Positions 1 to 7,851 of a stretch of 64,000 nt of DNA are shown piece after piece. The notes beneath the pieces were generated by a model. The model did no database searches, was not told where the DNA came from, and saw only the letters and a list, made by a program, of their open reading frames with translations. The position numbers and the translations under genes are program-made. The DNA is from an uncultured Opitutales bacterium (GTDB lineage Bacteria > Verrucomicrobiota > Verrucomicrobiia > Opitutales > Intestinicryptomonadaceae). The stretch spans positions 47,150 through 111,149 of the forward strand of contig URGP01000006.1 in NCBI GenBank assembly GCA_900547395.1, written 5' to 3'. Numbering within the stretch: position 1 is the stretch's first letter; every line of letters begins with the position of its first letter.

Positions 1-3000
1 GACAGGCGCACCACCAAGGGCGTTTTCCATGTCGTGGAAGGCGGGCTTCCTGTGCCCGACGACAAAAAGAGCGTTCCAAAGCTTGTTTTTAAAAACCTTT
101 TGAAGGCCGCGCTCGACGCGCCCGAAGAGCTTTTGGAGCTTCCCTTTACTTCGACACAGAAAGAGAAGGCGAAAATATGGGTATCGCTTTTCATGCGCCC
201 GATAGTGTGCCCGCGCGTTCCCAACAGTTCTCCCGAAAAGAGCATGGAAATTCGCTTTTTTGCTCCCGGAGGGCTTGTTTCAAATTTGGATTTTACCGAA
301 AGCATTTTCGGGAACGCCGGCAATCCTTACCTTTCAAAGAATGACCCGGCAAACGATTTTGAAACTTGGACGGGGCATACGGGCTGCATAATTTTGGCTC
401 CGCATTTGACGCTTCTTACAAAAAAATCTCTGGGCTTGCCGCGCTATGAAGACGCGACCGAACGCCAAAGGCGCGACGGCATGTGCTACAAGGAAGAGTC
501 CGAGCTTTACAACGACGGTGGCGCGTTCAAAATCACGGCGCGCGATGCGGGCGGAGTGATATTCACAATCATTGCCGACAACTATTTCGGCTACTCGAAA
601 AAAGAAGTGAAGACGCAGATAAGCTTTTCCGCAAACCTCTTCGGGCAGTGCGAGGAAGAGCATAGCGGTGGCGCGTTGGCGTATTCAAGCAGGGACTTGG
701 GCGACGATTTCTATTTGTCTTCTTACCCCAATTCCAAAAAAGGCTCGTTTAAGGAAGCAATGGAAATTATGGGCGACACCGTGGAAGTTTTTGAGGACGG
801 ATGGGCGAAAGATAAGAAGTATCCCGACATAATTTACGTTCCCGAAAACGCCTATTTCTCTTTGAAAACCCAAACCGTGAGCTGGCAGAAAGACGGGGCA
901 GAAAAGAAAATCCGGCTTTCTCCGCACACAACGTACATTTCCCCGATTGGCTATAAAATTGAAATGATGCGCCCGCACGAAACCCGCAGGTGGCGTCTTG
1001 TGGGCACGGTTGAAGAGGGCGTTTACTGCCACAAGCCCGCGACGGTTTCGGGCGGAGGCAAGAGCGAAATTTCAAAAGACATTTCAGACGCCATAATCCA
1101 CGGGCCGTCCATCGTTGCCGATTTTAAAAGCGACATGGAAGCAGTTTCGGCAATCATAAACAAAAACTACGGCGACAGGAACAAAGACCCCTCTCAAAAC
1201 AAAGGCAAGGACAGCCGTCCGATTTTGGATTCCCGCCGCACGATGGGTTCTGTCGTAAAGCTTCTTACTCCTTCCGAAGAGTTTACCGACGAGTATAACG
1301 AGTGGCTGAAATCCATACCGTTTTACATTCGCGAATTTGTGCTTACCGTAAAAAGGCACTACCGTCCCGAATGGGGTGGCGACTGGCAGAGCAAGTTTTC
1401 GGTTGACACTATAAACGGAAAGGGCGGGAATTTGCTTAAATACAAGAACTCGAACGTCCTTACCTCTTATTTGCGCATAGGCTTTACCGAGGACGGCTCA
1501 TGGCGCACATTCAGCTTGCGCAAAGACTTCTTCCCGTCTTGCAAGGTGCAGCTTGAAGACGACATCACAAGCTCCGTCGTTGTTCCGTCGCGCGATGTCG
1601 AGTATTTGCCCGACGGCTTTGAAACCCGCCATCCGTCCGTAAAGTTTACGGAAAACTGCGAGTACAGGCTCTTCCAGCGTCCCGATGAGGCAATCGTCAG
1701 GGGCTATGACAAGCGGGCTGAATTTGACATGTCGCAAAGCGATGTCTTCTTCTCCAACTACGAGCCGCTAAACCGTGCACAGGTAAAGGAATTGACGGAC
1801 GACGTTTTGCGCTTTTACCGCTTTACCGAGCCGATGCAGAAAAATCTCGAGGATTTCTTGCGCGAAAACAAGCCTGAATATGTTGTAAGCTCTTCAAATC
1901 CGCGCCTTGTGAACGGATCTCCGTCCAAAAACGTGCGTTATTTGCAAAACCGCGACGACATGGTAAATCCGCGCAAATACTACATTTGCGATGTAGGCGG
2001 AAGGCTCTCCCGCAAAATTCCGATTTCAAAAAGCGTTCCGCATCCTGTTTCGAGCGTCATTGCGGGCAGGCGCAACAATCCCGCTTCCGAAGGGATACGC
2101 CCGCTTGCGGTGCATGGGCCTTTGCACTATTTGGAGCTTCCCGAAGCGTTTATGGAGTTCATAGCTTCGATGACGGGCAAGTCTCCGTCAACAACGGGCG
2201 CGGGCTTGGAAGGGGCGATGACAAAGGGTCCGTTCAACGCTCTTTGCCCGATAACCGACTTGAACAACGCCCTTGTTTCGTTTGCTCTTTGCAACTATTC
2301 GATATGGCTTAGCAGTGCGGGCTATCTCGGGCCGAAGTACAGGGTTGACCACGACATAAGCCTGCTGATTCCCGAAATCTGGTCTCGAATGCGCTCGTCT
2401 GAACGCAAGGTTGATTTCCTCATGGAAAACGGAATGCTTGAACGGTGCAGGGATTTTGAATACAAAAACAAAACCGTTTGCGCGTCGCGTTTGGGCTGGA
2501 GAATAACAAGGGAGTTTGTGAACGCCTACTTCGGCAGGATTTTCTCAAGCCCCGACAGCATTTTTACCGACGACATGTTGCGCCCCGAATTGCAGGACAT
2601 GGAAGTGTTTGCCGACGGAATGGACAATATGGCGGGAGCGCACAAGCGCGCTGCCGAAGCTTATTTTGCGGACGGCTCGATAGAGGGGGCATGTCCGCCT
2701 TTGCGCGCGCTTCTTCACATCATGAAAGACGGAAGTTTCGAGGGCAAGACATTGCAGGATGCGGAAGTCAGAAAAATGTTCGACCGCGAAGAAATCGTAA
2801 AGAGCGACTGGTATGCTGAACGCCTGATTGCAAAGCAGCAGCTTGACTTGGCGGCGGCGCAGAAATCAATCGCATACTTGAACTCCAAACTGCAAAATCT
2901 TTCGGACGGCAAATCGCCTGCGGAGCTTAATCAAAAAATTGCGGAGGCGAACGCGAAATTAAAAAGCATCAAGACGCTGAATTCCCTTAAATCTTTGGGC

Positions 3001-3036
3001 GGAACGATTGGCGTCGATCCCTACGTTTACCAGTAA
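1..3036 (+). CDS. Large PPi-type PEP carboxykinase-like protein (5' end cut by window)
   Basis: The reading frame is open from base 1, so the gene begins outside the window; about 1011 residues are visible, and the GTG at 34 is internal rather than a real start. Visible blocks include FAPGGLVSNLDFTESIFG (about 85-102), a GHTGCIILAPHL segment, RQRRDGMCYKEESELYNDGG (about 155-175) and, near residues 720-745, TGKSPSTTGAG followed by EGAMTKGPFNALCPI, which looks like a phosphate-binding loop. Roughly the last 80 residues are charged and probably coiled coil. From memory this pattern belongs to the very large (about 1100-1200 aa) PPi-dependent PEP carboxykinase-like family found in PVC bacteria and other phyla, which interconverts PEP and oxaloacetate using pyrophosphate. 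No signal peptide can be judged and no neighbour supports the role. Family assignment is moderate; enzyme activity is inference. Confidence 0.5.
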   Translation, partial: DRRTTKGVFHVVEGGLPVPDDKKSVPKLVFKNLLKAALDAPEELLELPFTSTQKEKAKIWVSLFMRPIVCPRVPNSSPEKSMEIRFFAPGGLVSNLDFTESIFGNAGNPYLSKNDPANDFETWTGHTGCIILAPHLTLLTKKSLGLPRYEDATERQRRDGMCYKEESELYNDGGAFKITARDAGGVIFTIIADNYFGYSKKEVKTQISFSANLFGQCEEEHSGGALAYSSRDLGDDFYLSSYPNSKKGSFKEAMEIMGDTVEVFEDGWAKDKKYPDIIYVPENAYFSLKTQTVSWQKDGAEKKIRLSPHTTYISPIGYKIEMMRPHETRRWRLVGTVEEGVYCHKPATVSGGGKSEISKDISDAIIHGPSIVADFKSDMEAVSAIINKNYGDRNKDPSQNKGKDSRPILDSRRTMGSVVKLLTPSEEFTDEYNEWLKSIPFYIREFVLTVKRHYRPEWGGDWQSKFSVDTINGKGGNLLKYKNSNVLTSYLRIGFTEDGSWRTFSLRKDFFPSCKVQLEDDITSSVVVPSRDVEYLPDGFETRHPSVKFTENCEYRLFQRPDEAIVRGYDKRAEFDMSQSDVFFSNYEPLNRAQVKELTDDVLRFYRFTEPMQKNLEDFLRENKPEYVVSSSNPRLVNGSPSKNVRYLQNRDDMVNPRKYYICDVGGRLSRKIPISKSVPHPVSSVIAGRRNNPASEGIRPLAVHGPLHYLELPEAFMEFIASMTGKSPSTTGAGLEGAMTKGPFNALCPITDLNNALVSFALCNYSIWLSSAGYLGPKYRVDHDISLLIPEIWSRMRSSERKVDFLMENGMLERCRDFEYKNKTVCASRLGWRITREFVNAYFGRIFSSPDSIFTDDMLRPELQDMEVFADGMDNMAGAHKRAAEAYFADGSIEGACPPLRALLHIMKDGSFEGKTLQDAEVRKMFDREEIVKSDWYAERLIAKQQLDLAAAQKSIAYLNSKLQNLSDGKSPAELNQKIAEANAKLKSIKTLNSLKSLGGTIGVDPYVYQ

Positions 3037-3105
3037 GATTTTGCACTCGGAAAGCGCGGCGGCATTTCCTTTTAACAAAGGAGTGTTGTCAAGTTTTTCA
3101 TGCAG

Positions 3106-3135
3106 GAGGCGGCATTGGTGCTGCCTCTTTTTTTT
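3106..3135 (+). terminator. Rho-independent terminator
   Basis: Stem GAGGCGGCA / TGCTGCCTC (one G-T wobble) with a TTGG loop, followed by eight T. It ends the transcript of the large upstream gene. Confidence 0.8.
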
Positions 3136-3224
3136 GCGTCCAATGCGCAAAATCTATTTTGCGGAAAAGTTTTATTTTATAATGCGGATTGAATTGGTTT
3201 TATAAATTAAATCTCGCAAAAACA

Positions 3225-3254
3225 ATGCGTATTAGCAATACGCATATTTCCTGT
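3225..3254 (+). repeat. Copy A of the dispersed 21-bp palindrome (with conserved 9-bp tail)
   Basis: Perfect 9-bp arms ATGCGTATT and AATACGCAT around AGC (3225-3245), followed by ATTTCCTGT. A 30-bp stretch matching 27 of 30 bases recurs at 30345-30374, and the palindrome recurs in reverse at 30205-30225. Copy A lies 37 bp upstream of a PEP-CTERM gene. Because it is palindromic it could be an operator as easily as a recombinase core site. Confidence 0.7.
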
Positions 3255-3282
3255 CTTTTTAATAATTTGGGAAAACAGGAAA
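3247..3282 (+). promoter_or_regulatory. Hairpin enclosing the ribosome binding site of the PEP-CTERM gene
   Basis: TTTCCTGT (3247-3254) is perfectly complementary to ACAGGAAA (3275-3282), which contains the AGGA ribosome-binding site immediately before the ATG at 3283. Folding of the leader would hide this site, suggesting translational control. The left arm is also the tail of repeat copy A. The pairing is seen; the control role is inference. Confidence 0.5.
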
Positions 3283-4233
3283 ATGAAAACATACATAAAG
3301 AAAATAACGATTGCGTTTGCGCTTTTGGGTTTTGTTTTTCAAAGCTTTGCGAGAACGCAATACAATGAAAACACTCTTGTGGATAGCGATGTAAGCGATA
3401 GCCAAATTATCGTGGATTCATCTTCAAGAGGGAATGTCAAGGTTTCGGTTGCTGAAAATGTTTCGCTAACGGGAAATTCTTTGAGCATTTACGGGGAAAA
3501 CTCTTCCATGGAGTTTCTCGGAAATAATGAAATAAATGTCGGGAATATTTCAGTTTACAAAGGAGCAAGCATAAATGCCCACAAAGCAAACATAACGGCA
3601 AGCAGCATTTATTTGCAGGAAGAGGACGCAAGCTTGTTTTTTAAAGATTGCCAAACACCCATAAACGGGCAGTTGACATTTTTAGAAGAAACAAAACTAA
3701 CTATTGATGGCGGAAGTTTTTTTGCGCAAGGTTTTACATGGAGAGATATTTTTAGCTCGGAAAAGCATGCTGAAATCAATGTTTTAAACGGTGGAAATTT
3801 AGAAATTGCCAACGGCGGATGGTTTCAGAGGGGAAATAAATTTGATATTTATGTTGATTCGACTTCGTCTTTCACAAATTCGTCAAGAACCAAATTTTCA
3901 GGAAAGTTGAGTTTTGAAGCAGGAGCGGAAGTATCTTTTACAAACCTAAGCAATATTGACGATATGTCCTTTGAGTTCGTAGTTGACGACATTTCAGTTT
4001 TTCAAGACAAGGAATTAAACGAGTATTTCGAGACTATAACGCTTGCGGGAAGCTCGATAGAAAACTTGCTGACATCTGAAAATTTGACGGTTTTCGACAA
4101 ATCTACAAATATGACGTACAATATAAGAATTTCAGATAGCGGCACTATTACAATCATTCCCGAACCTTCTGAATGCGCGGCGGTTTTCGGCGCGGCGATG
4201 CTTGTCTTTGCGGCATACCGCAGGAGAAGATAG
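3283..4233 (+). CDS. PEP-CTERM sorted exported protein, 316 aa
   Basis: It begins with a signal peptide (basic MKTYIKK, hydrophobic core, cleavage near QSFA-RT at about residue 23). The body is rich in Ser, Asn and Gly with repeated beta-strand-like segments, as in autotransporter/beta-helix passengers. It ends with PEPSECAAVFGAAM, a short hydrophobic run and AYRRRR, a PEP-CTERM tail. In this family an exosortase is thought to remove the tail and place the protein in or on the outer envelope. There is no recognisable catalytic domain. It appears to be a single-gene unit: terminators lie before and after it, and the leader carries two hairpins. The tail reads PEPSE rather than PEPST. Surface or matrix role is inferred from the family only. 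Confidence 0.8.
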   Translation: MKTYIKKITIAFALLGFVFQSFARTQYNENTLVDSDVSDSQIIVDSSSRGNVKVSVAENVSLTGNSLSIYGENSSMEFLGNNEINVGNISVYKGASINAHKANITASSIYLQEEDASLFFKDCQTPINGQLTFLEETKLTIDGGSFFAQGFTWRDIFSSEKHAEINVLNGGNLEIANGGWFQRGNKFDIYVDSTSSFTNSSRTKFSGKLSFEAGAEVSFTNLSNIDDMSFEFVVDDISVFQDKELNEYFETITLAGSSIENLLTSENLTVFDKSTNMTYNIRISDSGTITIIPEPSECAAVFGAAMLVFAAYRRRR

Positions 4234-4251
4234 CCATTTTTTTTAACAAAG

Positions 4252-4276
4252 GCGGGCTTTAAAAGTCCGCTTTTTT
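4252..4276 (+). terminator. Terminator after the 316-aa PEP-CTERM gene
   Basis: GCGGGCTTT pairs with AAAGTCCGC (one wobble) and is followed by six T. It lies between convergent genes and overlaps the last bases of the TPR gene on the other strand. Confidence 0.65.
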
Positions 4277-4778
4277 ATTCTTCAAGTTTTTGGGCTTTTC
4301 GCCTCATTTCTATGGCTTCCGCGCTTCTTCCCGAATTGTCCAGTTCGCGCGCGAGCATTCTGTATTTGGAGGCGATTAAATCTTTTGAGTTCGGCGCAAG
4401 CTCTTCGAGATTTTCAAGCGACGCGGTTTTGCAGGCGATTGAATTTTGAATGTCGCCAACTGCTTGATACGCTTTTGCGAGGTTGTCGAGCGCGTATGAA
4501 AATTCCATTCCGCGCGGAAGCATTGCCTGCATTTCGAGGGCTTTTTCGTACTCTTCTTTCGCGCTTTTGAAATTTTTTTGCGCCATATAAGTCGAGCCTT
4601 TTGCCGAGTGCAGGGCTGCGAGCCATTTTATGCCGCTTTCCGTTTCCCTTTCGGCGGACGCCTCTATCATTTCAATGCCTGCGTCGCACATTTTAAGCGC
4701 TTCTTGAAAACGCTCCGAGAGCGCGAGCTTTACGGAAATGTCCTTGAATTTTTGAAGTTTTTGCGCGAGTGTTGACAT
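4275..4778 (-). CDS. Small TPR-repeat protein
   Basis: This 167-residue soluble protein is built from helical hairpins typical of tetratricopeptide repeats. Examples are the segment around ALHSAKGSTYMAQKNFKSA (about 54-72) and the one around YALDNLAKAYQAVGDIQNS (about 95-113), with a further one near the C-terminus. No signal peptide or membrane segment is seen. TPR units mediate protein-protein contacts; the partner is unknown. Its ATG overlaps the psd stop by one base (TAATG), so it is translationally coupled as the last gene of the tyrS-recD2-psd operon. Function beyond scaffolding cannot be named. Confidence 0.75.
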   Translation of the reverse strand: MSTLAQKLQKFKDISVKLALSERFQEALKMCDAGIEMIEASAERETESGIKWLAALHSAKGSTYMAQKNFKSAKEEYEKALEMQAMLPRGMEFSYALDNLAKAYQAVGDIQNSIACKTASLENLEELAPNSKDLIASKYRMLARELDNSGRSAEAIEMRRKAQKLEE

Positions 4779-5668
4779 TAAATAAGTTCCCCTAATTTCG
4801 AGTTTGCCTTTGACAGGTATTCAATCGGCTCTTTGCTTAGTTTTATTAGTGTTTCGTCAAACTTTGCCGCGCCTTCTTCAAAAATCGAGACAATGCAAGA
4901 GCCTCCGAATTTGAACATGCCCATTGTGTTTCCGCGCAAAACCTTGTCGCCTACCTTGTCGAAGTTCACGATTGAGCCGACGTTTGTCGCGCCTATTTGG
5001 ACGACCGCGCACATCTTGCCGTTTTCAAGCTCAATCAAGTTGAGCACGCGCTTGTTTTCATTGAGGTAGTTTAAATTTTTCGAGAGGGCTATGGGGTTTA
5101 CTGAGTAGAGGAAGCCGCCTATTTCCCTGCGGGCGACGAGTCTGCCCGAAACCAAGTGGTGGAACCTGTGGTAGTCGAGCGGGCATAGGCGCGAAATCAG
5201 CATGGAGCCGTTTTCAAAGCGCGCGGCAAGCTCCTTGTCTTTAAAGAAACTTTCGAGGTTGAACTTTTGGTTTTTCGCAAAAAATGTATCGGATTTCGAG
5301 ATGTTTTCAACCGCCAGATTGCGGGCGTCGGCGGGGAATGAAATATCGTTTGCGCCGTTTGAAAGAGGTCGGACTTCTGGCTTTATTTCTCTTGTGAAAA
5401 AATCGTTGAAGCTTTTAAATTCTTCGGGCTTTTTTCTGAAATCTGAAATTTTTATCGAGTGGTCTTTTATGAATTTTACCGCGGATTTTCGGCTTATTGG
5501 CAAATTCGCCCAAAGCCCCGTGAGAGCCGAGAAAAATTTGCGCTTAAACACGCTCCAAAGCAGAAGGCTTCCGATTGGATTTCCATAGAGAAACTCCAAG
5601 AATTTTTCCTGGCAAACATCTTCTTTTTCAATTTTTCCCGTTTCGGGATTAAAAACTTCTACTGCCAT
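4778..5668 (-). CDS. psd: Phosphatidylserine decarboxylase proenzyme
   Basis: This 296-residue protein would convert phosphatidylserine to phosphatidylethanolamine at the inner membrane. Family marks are FNDFFTREIKPEVRPL (about 87-102), CPLDYHRFHHLVSGRL (about 162-177, with the conserved catalytic His region) and, near residues 249-262, MGMFKFGGSCIV. The Ser in GGS is the expected self-cleavage point that becomes the pyruvoyl group. Most family members have GGST; here the following residue is Cys. Length is close to the usual 290-330. The start overlaps the recD2 end by 10 bp, and the 3' end overlaps the TPR gene, so it is mid-operon. The phosphatidylserine synthase gene is not in the window. 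Confidence 0.92.
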   Translation of the reverse strand: MAVEVFNPETGKIEKEDVCQEKFLEFLYGNPIGSLLLWSVFKRKFFSALTGLWANLPISRKSAVKFIKDHSIKISDFRKKPEEFKSFNDFFTREIKPEVRPLSNGANDISFPADARNLAVENISKSDTFFAKNQKFNLESFFKDKELAARFENGSMLISRLCPLDYHRFHHLVSGRLVARREIGGFLYSVNPIALSKNLNYLNENKRVLNLIELENGKMCAVVQIGATNVGSIVNFDKVGDKVLRGNTMGMFKFGGSCIVSIFEEGAAKFDETLIKLSKEPIEYLSKANSKLGELI

Positions 5669-7851
5669 ATGAGCCTTTCTTTTAGCGCGGTTCTGCGCTG
5701 TGTCGTCCGCGAGTTTTTAACCGCGAGGGCGAACGCGTATGGGTCGCCAACTATAAACACTTTTCCGCGCGCGCGCGTTATTGCGGTGTAAATCAAGTTG
5801 CGTTGAAGCATCACAAAGTGCTGCTTTAAAAGGGGGATTATCACTATCGGAAATTCGCTTCCCTGCGATTTGTGTATTGAGATTGCATAGGCGAGTGCAA
5901 GGTCGGCGCAGTCAGTTCTTGAAAATTCTTGAATGCCGTTTTCAAACTTCGCGCTCATTTTATTTTCTTCTTTGCAGATTTTTTTTACTATCCCCATGTC
6001 GCCGTTAAAAATGTCGAGGTCGTAGTTGTTGCGCGTTTGCATTATTTTGTCGCCCTCCTTGAAGAAAGTCCCGCCAAGGCTTGCGCATTCCTGCGACGTA
6101 TTTAGCTCTTTTTGCAAGACAGAATTTAGCACGCCAATTCCCGCAGAGCCCTTGTGCATGGGTGCCAAAATCTGCGAGCCTGAAATTTTGTCCGCGCCGT
6201 ACCATCGCGGAATGAAGGTTTTTGCAAGTCGGGTGCAGGCATCGACGCATTCTTCGGGGGTCAGAGCCTCTATGAAATGTATATCGCGTTCGGGTTTTAC
6301 CGCGTTTATGGAAGTCGGCACAAGCCCTTCGATTGCGCTGTTCCCCTTCAAAATTTCGTGCGACGCAACCACGATTTGGCTTCGCGAGCCTTGCCTGAAA
6401 ATTTTTTCAAGCTTTGTTGTTGATATAGAGCCTGAGTCTATAATGTCTTTTAGCACGTTGCCCGCCCCGACGCTCGGCAGCTGGTTTGTGTCGCCTACAA
6501 GCACAAGGCTTGCGCGGTTTGGGACTGCGTTTAAAATGGAAGATGCAAGGCGGGTGTCGAGCATCGAGCTTTCGTCTATTATTATGAAGTCCGCGTCGAG
6601 CGGAGAGCCTTGGTTTCTGGCAAATCCGCCTTTCGAGGCGTCGTAGCCTAAGAGCCTGTGTATTGTTTTCGCTTCAAGAGATGTTGCTTCCGACATTCTT
6701 TGGGCGGCTCTGCCCGTGGGGGCGGCGAGGGCGATTTTGACTTTCTTCGCTTTCAATATATCGCATAGGGCGCGCAAAATCGTGGTTTTGCCCGTCCCGG
6801 GGCCGCCTGTTATGATGTGGACCTTGTTTTTTAACGCCGCCAAAATTGCCCGGGACTGCTGCGGCGCAAACTCGACTTTCATGCGCTTACATGCCCAGTC
6901 GAGCGCGATTTCGTGCTTGATTGGAGGCAGGCAGGAGGGCGTTTTTGAAATTTTTTCCAGCCTTTGGGCGAGGTTGTTTTCGCAATAGTCGAGAGAGGAA
7001 GACTGTATGCTCCGTTCGCAGACTATCTTTATCTCATTCTTTTTTAGAAGCGCGCCTATTGCCTCCGCACACCGCTCTTTTGTAAGCTCCAGCATTGCCG
7101 CCGCTTTTGCTTCAAGCTCTCCTGCGGGAACGCGGGTGTCCCCTTCCTCTTCAAACTCTTTTAGCGCGTATAAAATTCCCGTTTCGACCCTCTGCGGGCT
7201 TTCGTTCGGAATGCCTGAATTTAGCGCGATTTTGTCGGCGGTCTTAAAGCCTATGCCGTCGATTTCCCTTGCTATGCGGTAAGGTTCTTCGCGTATCACC
7301 GCGGGGCTGTCCATTCCGAATTTGCGCACGATTTTAAGGCAGGTGCCTACGCCCACTCCGTAGCGTTGAAGAAAAATCATAACGTCTCTTAGGCATCTGC
7401 GCTCTTCCCATGAAGCCTTGATTTGCTTTGCCCGCTTTGAGCCTATGCCTTCAACTTCCGTCAGGCGTTTTGAGTCGTGGTCGATGACGTTAAGCGTGTC
7501 CTGCCCGAAGTGCGCGACAATCCGTTTTGCGTACTCCTTGCCGATACCCGAAATCATTCCGCTTCCCAAAAATTTTTCCAGCCCGTAAAGAGTAGATGGC
7601 AGGCGGCTTTCAAATTCGCCGACTTTGATTTGAAGCCCGTACGATTTGTGGTTTAACCACTGCCCCTTTACGAGTACGGTTTCGCCGCACTCCAAGTTCG
7701 GCATTATTCCCGTAATCGTTATTTGCGGCTCGCTGAACTTTTGTTTTGAAGGCTTTATTTGCGCGATGCAAAAATGGTTTTCCTCGTTGAAAAACACAAT
7801 GCGCTCCACAACGCCTTCCACTTCCGCGAAACTGCCGCTTTGTTCGGGCAT
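5659..7851 (-). CDS. recD2: RecD2-type ATP-dependent DNA helicase
   Basis: A 730-residue superfamily 1B 5'-3' helicase of the RecD-like (RecD2) type that works without RecBC. An N-terminal OB-like segment is followed by helix-hairpin-helix motifs (about 85-220), including EGIGSKRAKQI. Helicase motifs are Walker A GGPGTGKTT (about 349-357), DESSMLD (motif II, about 426-432), GDTNQLPSVGAG (motif III), a FRQ motif, and a C-terminal IHKSQGSEF plus AITRARGKVFIVGD (motifs V/VI). Length is normal. Its ATG overlaps the tyrS stop by one base and its 3' end overlaps psd by 10 bp. A role in DNA repair is expected from the family. Confidence 0.93.
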   Translation of the reverse strand: MPEQSGSFAEVEGVVERIVFFNEENHFCIAQIKPSKQKFSEPQITITGIMPNLECGETVLVKGQWLNHKSYGLQIKVGEFESRLPSTLYGLEKFLGSGMISGIGKEYAKRIVAHFGQDTLNVIDHDSKRLTEVEGIGSKRAKQIKASWEERRCLRDVMIFLQRYGVGVGTCLKIVRKFGMDSPAVIREEPYRIAREIDGIGFKTADKIALNSGIPNESPQRVETGILYALKEFEEEGDTRVPAGELEAKAAAMLELTKERCAEAIGALLKKNEIKIVCERSIQSSSLDYCENNLAQRLEKISKTPSCLPPIKHEIALDWACKRMKVEFAPQQSRAILAALKNKVHIITGGPGTGKTTILRALCDILKAKKVKIALAAPTGRAAQRMSEATSLEAKTIHRLLGYDASKGGFARNQGSPLDADFIIIDESSMLDTRLASSILNAVPNRASLVLVGDTNQLPSVGAGNVLKDIIDSGSISTTKLEKIFRQGSRSQIVVASHEILKGNSAIEGLVPTSINAVKPERDIHFIEALTPEECVDACTRLAKTFIPRWYGADKISGSQILAPMHKGSAGIGVLNSVLQKELNTSQECASLGGTFFKEGDKIMQTRNNYDLDIFNGDMGIVKKICKEENKMSAKFENGIQEFSRTDCADLALAYAISIHKSQGSEFPIVIIPLLKQHFVMLQRNLIYTAITRARGKVFIVGDPYAFALAVKNSRTTQRRTALKERLIWQ

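Noticed and set aside
6026..6646. 206-codon open frame antisense to recD2
   Set aside because: Shadow frame with no start signal.
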